From: Streptomyces sp. NBRC 109706
GTDB lineage: Bacteria; Actinomycetota; Actinomycetes; Streptomycetales; Streptomycetaceae
Assembly (NCBI RefSeq): GCF_000974485.1
Contig: NZ_BBOM01000006.1
Location: 682,001-746,000 of the forward strand
DNA length: 64,000 nt
Direction of reading: 5' to 3'
Each line of letters begins with the position of its first letter. Position 1 is the first letter of the stretch. The notes under the pieces are model-generated. The model saw only the letters and a list, made by a program, of their open reading frames with translations, did no database searches and was not told the DNA's origin. Of this stretch, positions 59,578-64,000 are shown piece after piece. Made by a program: the position numbers and the translations under genes.

Positions 59578-59610
59578 CCCCAGGTCGGATGGCATCTGAC
59601 CTGGGGTTTT
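59578..59610 (+). terminator. Rho-independent terminator of tRNA-Thr
   Basis: CCCCAGGTC pairs with GACCTGGGG, extended by a G-T and GAT/ATC, around GGC, and is followed by TTTT. This is a textbook intrinsic terminator, rare in such a GC-rich genome. Confidence 0.88.
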
Positions 59611-60233
59611 GGCTTATCTACGACTTGCAGACTTAGCGGGTGCGACGTCGCGAAACCGCGTGCGTGAGCGAGGCGTGAGCGGAGGTGCTCTTAATCTCGC
59701 CTCCCGTCTTCGTGAAGCGTCTTCCAGCACGCCGTCAAGGACGCCGCAGGCGTCGCTGTGCGCGAGAGGGCCAGAAACGGCAGGGCGGCGAGGCCGATGA
59801 GGAAGACGTCGGGGCGCTCTGCGGCATGGGGCTTCGAGGTCTGGCTAGAAGCGGTTCAGGGAGTACAGGGCGAGGACGTCGACCTCATGCTGGGTGCGGG
59901 CGCCCGCGTCGGGGACCTCGGTGGAGCCGATGTGTCCGATGGGCAGGTGCAGTAGGTCGAGGGGGAGGCGAGAGGAGATATAGGCGCGGGAGAGGTCCGC
60001 GAAGTTCGGGCCGAGGTGAGGTCGGGATCTCGCCTGGGGTGCCGTTGCGGGTTCCTCTTCGGGCAGTGGGACGACGGTGGCCGGCAGGAGCTTTCTGGCA
60101 CACGGTCCAGGCAACCGCTGACCAAAACCATGTAGTGGCAGCCTTTATGGGCCGCAAATGCTGACACGAGGCTGGTACGTGCTGTTTTCGATAGGCTCAA
60201 GAGTCCTGCCGGGAGCGGTCGTTGGGAGCACGG
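59611..60233. other. Gene-poor island junction
   Basis: This 620-bp stretch lies between the tRNA terminator and the AIPR gene. No integrase is seen. It holds one coding-like fragment on the minus strand (59845-60020, listed separately). TAGGCT at 60192-60197 is the likely -10 of the AIPR gene. The rest has short frames only. Confidence 0.55.
59845..60020 (-). pseudogene. C-terminal fragment of an unidentified protein
   Basis: The minus-strand frame ending at TAG 59845 reads FADLSRAYISSRLPLDLLHL, then PIGHIGSTEVPDAGARTQHE and VDVLALYSLNRF. Its codons are strongly C/G at third positions like real genes. Upstream of about 60020 the coding signal is lost and no start with a ribosome site appears. 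It looks like the 3' remnant of a gene cut by the insertion event. The EVDVLAL string resembles the ExD-type strand seen at the C-terminus of some ATPase-nuclease proteins, but this is only a guess. Confidence 0.3.
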
Positions 60234-62417
60234 ATGAGTAAGGGCGCACCGGGGATGCCCCTTGAGGTGCAGCACATCAGGAGGGCTCTGCTGCGCGAGT
60301 TCGAAGGCCGGATCTCCATGGACGACTTTGAGAAGAAGGACCCCAAGGAGCGCGAGACGGCCTTGCTGTCCAGGGCTGTGGCCGCGAAGGCCGCGTGTAT
60401 CCTCGCTGACTGCACCTCAGACGAGGCGGCGGCGTGGGTCATCGATGGCCGGGACGACTTCGGTATCGACTGTGTCGCGTTCTCGGCCTCGGGATCCGAA
60501 CTCTGGCTGATCCAAGCCAAGTGGAAAGACAAGGGGACGGCCGGATTCGACACCGAGGCGGCACTCAAGCTGGTCCACGGGCTGAAGAAGCTCGACAACC
60601 GCGATCTGGACCACTTCAACGAGCGGTTGCAACTGCTCGCGGATCGTGTGCACGGCGTCCTCAGGCTGCCCACGTGCAAGGTAAATCTGGTCGTCGCCCT
60701 CATGGGAGACGGCCGTCTCTCCTTGGAGACCCGCAACATCCTGGAAGAGGCGGCCAACGAGTTCGGCGGACGCGGACGGACCGTGGAGTACCGGGTACTG
60801 GACCAGGGGGACTTTCACCGGGCGATCCGAGAAGACCTGGAGCCGCAGCCCATCACTCTCAAGGCGACCATGGACCGTGAGTGGTACAGCCGCGAGATCC
60901 CGTACAAGGCGGTAATCGGCGAGATCAGCGCCGATCAGCTCGCGCGCTGGTACGGCAGCAAGGGCGATGACGAGGATCACGACAAGGGACACGGCGAACG
61001 TCTCTACGACCGCAACGTTCGCAAGTCGCTGGGCCTCACCGGGGTCAACCAGACCATGGTGGAGTCGATGCTGAAGGACCCGGAAGGATTCCTCTACCGC
61101 CACAACGGCATCACGGTGCAGTGCGACAGGGTCGAGCAGGAGTACCACGCCAAGAGAGCGGTCGGCCAGCCCACCACTCTCACCCTGCACAACGCCAGCG
61201 TGGTCAACGGCGCCCAGACGGTGTCCTCGGCCTTCCGGGCGTACGAGAGGGATCCCGAGGCCGTCGCGGAGGCGTATGTCCTGGTACGGATCATCTCCCT
61301 GGAGGGAGCACCGGAGGGCTTCGGGCGTTCCATCACCAAGGCCACCAACACGCAGAACCGCATGGAGCGCCGAGACTTCATCGCTATCGACACCGTCCAG
61401 AGCGAGATCCAGAAGGACTTCCGTCTCTCCCTCGACAAGGAGTACGTCTTCCGACGGGGCGAACTGGCCCCGGCCCCCGAGTCGGGCTGCTCCGTCACGG
61501 AAGCGGCCACGGCCCTGGCCTGCATGCACCGGGACTCGTCGCTCGCCGTGCGGGTCAAGGGCTCCACGAACGCGCTATGGGAGGAAGGCCCGGGAGGCGC
61601 CTACACCAGGCTCTTCGGCCAGCAGCCGACCGCCCAGCAGATCTGGCGAGCGGTGCAGATCTTCAGGCTGGTACGAGACCAACTGACGGAATTGAGAGCA
61701 AAGTTCACTGGACGTCCGGCCGCCGTCGTTGACAGTGGGGGCCTGTTGGTGGCTCACCTCGTTTTCCAGCGGATCGGCAGGGAACGGTTTGACGAGCCGG
61801 ACGACGAGTTGGCCGCAGTGCTCGCCGACGTGCCCGGTCAGGTCAGCGCTGTACTCCTCTGCCTCATCACCATGGTCGACACCCTTTTCACGAACAAGAG
61901 TTACATCACGAGTACCTTCGCCAACGAGGAGCGCTGCGCGCGACTGGTCGTCGCGGTCCTGGGGGTTCTCGAACGCGGCACTGGTCCGGACTCGCCCATG
62001 AACCTGAAAGCTCTCATGGAGGACGCGGGCCCGAAGCGGCAGCGGCGGCCACAGACGGTTCGGCTGCTCGTCGACCACGACGCCATCAATGACGGGACGC
62101 CTCTCGTCTACGCCCCTAGCACCGTGGAGGAACTGGCCATCGGCGCATGGCTCGACGAAGATCCCCGCCGTCGCCGGGCGAGTTGGGTGAACGATCGGAA
62201 GACCCCCATTCTCTGGGAGGCCGACGGCAAGCGGTACTCCCCGACCGGACTGGTCTCCCAGATGTGGAACGCGGCCGACTGGAAGGAGCAGTGGAGCGCG
62301 GTCCAGGGCCCCAAGCAGTGGAGGGTTCCGGGCGAGGGAACGTTGGTGGAGATCGCCGAGCGGCTGTGGCAGCGGATCGCGGAAGAGGGGGAGTCGCGGG
62401 AAGAAAGCTCGGCGTAG
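60234..62417 (+). CDS. AIPR-family defence protein with N-terminal nuclease-like motif
   Basis: A 727-residue protein of the AIPR (abortive infection phage resistance) family. Residues of about 70-100 read DGRDDFGIDCVAFSASGSEL then WLIQAKWKDK: a D79...Q94-x-K96 arrangement expected of a PD-(D/E)xK nuclease fold. The AIPR domain covers about 257-560, with LYDRNVRKSLGLTGVNQTMV, FLYRHNGITVQCDRV, LTLHNASVVNGAQTVSSAF and ITKATNTQNRMERRDFIAI. GGGAG is 5 bp before ATG, and a TAGGCT -10 lies at 60192. GC content and codon use are visibly lower than in the core. It stands alone, convergent with hsdM. Likely anti-phage; mechanism unknown. Confidence 0.85.
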   Translation: MSKGAPGMPLEVQHIRRALLREFEGRISMDDFEKKDPKERETALLSRAVAAKAACILADCTSDEAAAWVIDGRDDFGIDCVAFSASGSELWLIQAKWKDKGTAGFDTEAALKLVHGLKKLDNRDLDHFNERLQLLADRVHGVLRLPTCKVNLVVALMGDGRLSLETRNILEEAANEFGGRGRTVEYRVLDQGDFHRAIREDLEPQPITLKATMDREWYSREIPYKAVIGEISADQLARWYGSKGDDEDHDKGHGERLYDRNVRKSLGLTGVNQTMVESMLKDPEGFLYRHNGITVQCDRVEQEYHAKRAVGQPTTLTLHNASVVNGAQTVSSAFRAYERDPEAVAEAYVLVRIISLEGAPEGFGRSITKATNTQNRMERRDFIAIDTVQSEIQKDFRLSLDKEYVFRRGELAPAPESGCSVTEAATALACMHRDSSLAVRVKGSTNALWEEGPGGAYTRLFGQQPTAQQIWRAVQIFRLVRDQLTELRAKFTGRPAAVVDSGGLLVAHLVFQRIGRERFDEPDDELAAVLADVPGQVSAVLLCLITMVDTLFTNKSYITSTFANEERCARLVVAVLGVLERGTGPDSPMNLKALMEDAGPKRQRRPQTVRLLVDHDAINDGTPLVYAPSTVEELAIGAWLDEDPRRRRASWVNDRKTPILWEADGKRYSPTGLVSQMWNAADWKEQWSAVQGPKQWRVPGEGTLVEIAERLWQRIAEEGESREESSA

Positions 62418-62527
62418 TGTGCGGCCACCGCTCTGAGTGCCGAGAGACCCGGCTGCTCTACTTCGACAGTGGGCCCGGTGCCCGGATGCTCAGGGGGAAA
62501 CGGAGCAGACCCGGTAATGAAGGAGTG

Positions 62528-62580
62528 GCAACGACCGGACGCCGTCGGTTGGGCTCGTACCGGAAACGCCCGGTCGTTGC
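62528..62580. terminator. Bidirectional hairpin between AIPR and hsdM
   Basis: GCAACGACCGG (62528-62538) and CCGGTCGTTGC (62570-62580) are perfect 11-bp arms with a 31-base loop. It lies 2 bp before the hsdM stop and probably ends both convergent transcripts. Confidence 0.7.
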
Positions 62581-62582
62581 GT

Positions 62583-64000
62583 TCACTGTCCGGGCAGCGC
62601 CTCCGCGACCTGGCGGAAGTGGGCGGCTGCCTCATCGAGCCGATCCGCCACCTCGAAGGCGATCTCCTTGGGAGAACCAAAGTCGCCCAGTTCCGGAGCC
62701 AGATGGGCCTTGAGGTCGAGGCTCGTCTTCGGGAGAGCGAGGAGCTCCGCCACCGGGTAGCTGCGAAAACGTTTCGACTCCGTCCGAGCGGAGAAGCCCC
62801 CTTCCGGGAGACAGGAGGCGACGAAGTCGTCGAAGTCGGCCTCGGTGACCGGGTTGCCGGTGTCGGTGTGGTGGTTGCCCGTCCGGGCGTCGTACACCCA
62901 CAGGTGCCGGGTGGCGGGCTCACCGCTCGGCTTGGGCGCGGACTTCGTGAAGAAGAGGATGTTCGACTTCACGCCCTTGCGGTGGAACAGCCCGGTCGGG
63001 AGCCGCAGAAGGGTGTGGACGTCGCAGTTCCTCAGCAGGTTCTGACGTACGGTGGCCGCTGCGCCGGCGCCGAAGAGCACTCCGTCCGGGACGAACACGG
63101 CCGCCCGCGCACCCTGCGGCAGGGTGATCGCCAGGTGCTGGAGGAAGTTGGTGGGGAAGTCCCCGTACGCCCAGAAGTCGTCACGCATGGTGGCGTCGGG
63201 CTGTACCCCGTTGCTCTTGAACGGCGGGTTGCAGATGGCCACGGTGGGCACGACACCGGACACGGCGCGGAGCACCGGGTTCTTTCGCTTGAGCGTGTCT
63301 GCGAGCTGGACGGGGGCGGGGTCGGCGAACGGACGGCCGGTGTGCAGAAGGATGTTCAGCATGGCGAGCCGGCACATCTGCGCGTCGAGATCGGCGCCCG
63401 CGAGGGCGGACGGGGCCAGCTGCCGGTTCGCTGCGAGCATGGCGTGGTAGGCGGCGATAAGCGTCGTGCCCGTGCCGCACGCCGGATCGATCACGACGTC
63501 CTCGGGGCCCACGCCGAGCACCTTGGTGATGGCGTTCAAGACGGGGAGAGGCGTGAGGGTCTGGCCGGTCTCGATCTTGAGGTCGATGTCGTCGCGGCAG
63601 TCCCGCAGCATCCGTGAGAAGGCACGGCCCAACTCGGCCTGGGGGACCGTTAGCCATCGGCAGGGGTCGATCTGCTCGACGATCAGCTTGTTGAGCTCGG
63701 CCATGCGGTCGAGGTCCCAGGGCTGGGCGTCGCGGAAGACGACGCTCGCGGTCTGGCGGTCGGGACGGTCGGAGAGATCCTGGTTACCGAGATCACCCAT
63801 GAGCCCGGTCAGCCGGGCGTGCAGGGCGTCACCGCTGAGCAGGGCCAGGTTCGGCCAAGCGTCGACGGGCGCGACGGGCTGCTGTGCGAAGCGGCCCGCT
63901 CGCTGGGCGCGCTCGTGGTCCAGCTTGAGGAACAGCAGATAGCCCACGTGCTCCAGGAACTGGAGGCGGGTGATGGCGCGGGTGCTCGTCTCCTCGCGGT
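62583..64000 (-). CDS. hsdM: Type I restriction N6-adenine methyltransferase HsdM, 5' end outside window
   Basis: A partial gene of at least 472 codons, open to the right edge of the window. The first visible residues (REETSTRAITRLQFLEHVGY, LLFLKLDHERAQ) are typical of the HsdM N-terminal helical bundle. The catalytic domain carries VIDPACGTGTTLIAAYHAML (SAM motif I) and VAICNPPFKSNG (NPPF motif IV), then LPQGARAAVFVPDGVLFG. The C-terminus ends near the norm (AAAHFRQVAEALPGQ). It modifies adenine in the recognition site set by HsdS. The hsdS/hsdR genes are not downstream, so they must lie upstream beyond the window if present. Confidence 0.92.
   Translation of the reverse strand, partial: REETSTRAITRLQFLEHVGYLLFLKLDHERAQRAGRFAQQPVAPVDAWPNLALLSGDALHARLTGLMGDLGNQDLSDRPDRQTASVVFRDAQPWDLDRMAELNKLIVEQIDPCRWLTVPQAELGRAFSRMLRDCRDDIDLKIETGQTLTPLPVLNAITKVLGVGPEDVVIDPACGTGTTLIAAYHAMLAANRQLAPSALAGADLDAQMCRLAMLNILLHTGRPFADPAPVQLADTLKRKNPVLRAVSGVVPTVAICNPPFKSNGVQPDATMRDDFWAYGDFPTNFLQHLAITLPQGARAAVFVPDGVLFGAGAAATVRQNLLRNCDVHTLLRLPTGLFHRKGVKSNILFFTKSAPKPSGEPATRHLWVYDARTGNHHTDTGNPVTEADFDDFVASCLPEGGFSARTESKRFRSYPVAELLALPKTSLDLKAHLAPELGDFGSPKEIAFEVADRLDEAAAHFRQVAEALPGQ

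Noticed and set aside
59685..60164. 159-codon + frame after tRNA-Thr as an island gene
   Set aside because: Gly/Arg-rich with no domain; overlaps the better minus-strand coding fragment.

Overview
The window is 64 kb of very GC-rich actinobacterial chromosome, almost certainly Streptomyces or a close relative. This rests on bldG with its neighbouring anti-sigma gene, a Streptomyces-type Crp, a SulP-carbonic anhydrase fusion, a membrane-fused thymidylate kinase, GTG and TTG starts, ATGA/GTGA gene overlaps and many leaderless promoters. About 59.5 kb is ordered core chromosome. The last 4.4 kb, beyond a tRNA-Thr gene, looks like the edge of an acquired defence island.

Layout. (1) 1-8.4 kb: azoreductase with a divergent HxlR regulator, a J-domain protein, rhodanese and aminotransferase genes, a translationally coupled DUF5819-HTTM-SpoU methyltransferase operon, and VOC, HAD and small-protein genes. 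(2) 8.4-15.5 kb: a bacterial nitric oxide synthase preceded by six direct repeats with an exact 11-bp period, then DHFR-like and Lrp/AsnC genes and an overlapping mobA-moeA-potassium channel operon. (3) 15.6-23 kb: NUDIX, metallo-hydrolase, crp, nth, CoA pyrophosphatase, a MarP-type membrane protease, an epoxide-hydrolase-like gene and a holin-like protein. (4) 23-32.3 kb: acs, the SulP-carbonic anhydrase fusion, a deacetylase-like lipoprotein, a CooC-type ATPase, a Fic-like protein and a HAD-IB phosphatase. (5) 32.3-40 kb: a 6C small RNA, two DnaA boxes, and the Flp/Tad locus (ssd, tadA, tadB, tadC, pilin, two TadE-like genes) converging on an MrfA-type helicase. (6) 40-50 kb: bldG and its ATPase-like anti-sigma partner, an NTF2-like and a MmyB-like pair, K+-independent proton pyrophosphatase, a phosphorothioate-type HNH endonuclease, NUDIX, HAD, a lipoprotein and a methyltransferase. 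(7) 50-59.5 kb: topA, the tmk fusion, holB, a secreted tripeptidyl-peptidase-like lipoprotein, a zf-HC2 protein and tRNA-Thr(CGT). (8) 59.6-64 kb: a gene-poor junction, an AIPR-family protein with an N-terminal nuclease-like motif, and a type I methyltransferase cut by the window edge.

How parts work together. topA, tmk and holB supply replication functions. The tad genes form one coupled operon for a surface pilus system, with the 6C RNA and DnaA boxes in its upstream region. bldG and its neighbour form a partner-switching module. mobA and moeA act in molybdenum cofactor synthesis. Acs, SulP-CA and the pyrophosphatase serve acetate, bicarbonate and pyrophosphate metabolism. I saw no TTA (bldA-dependent) codon in the genes called. 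No CRISPR array or insertion sequence was seen.
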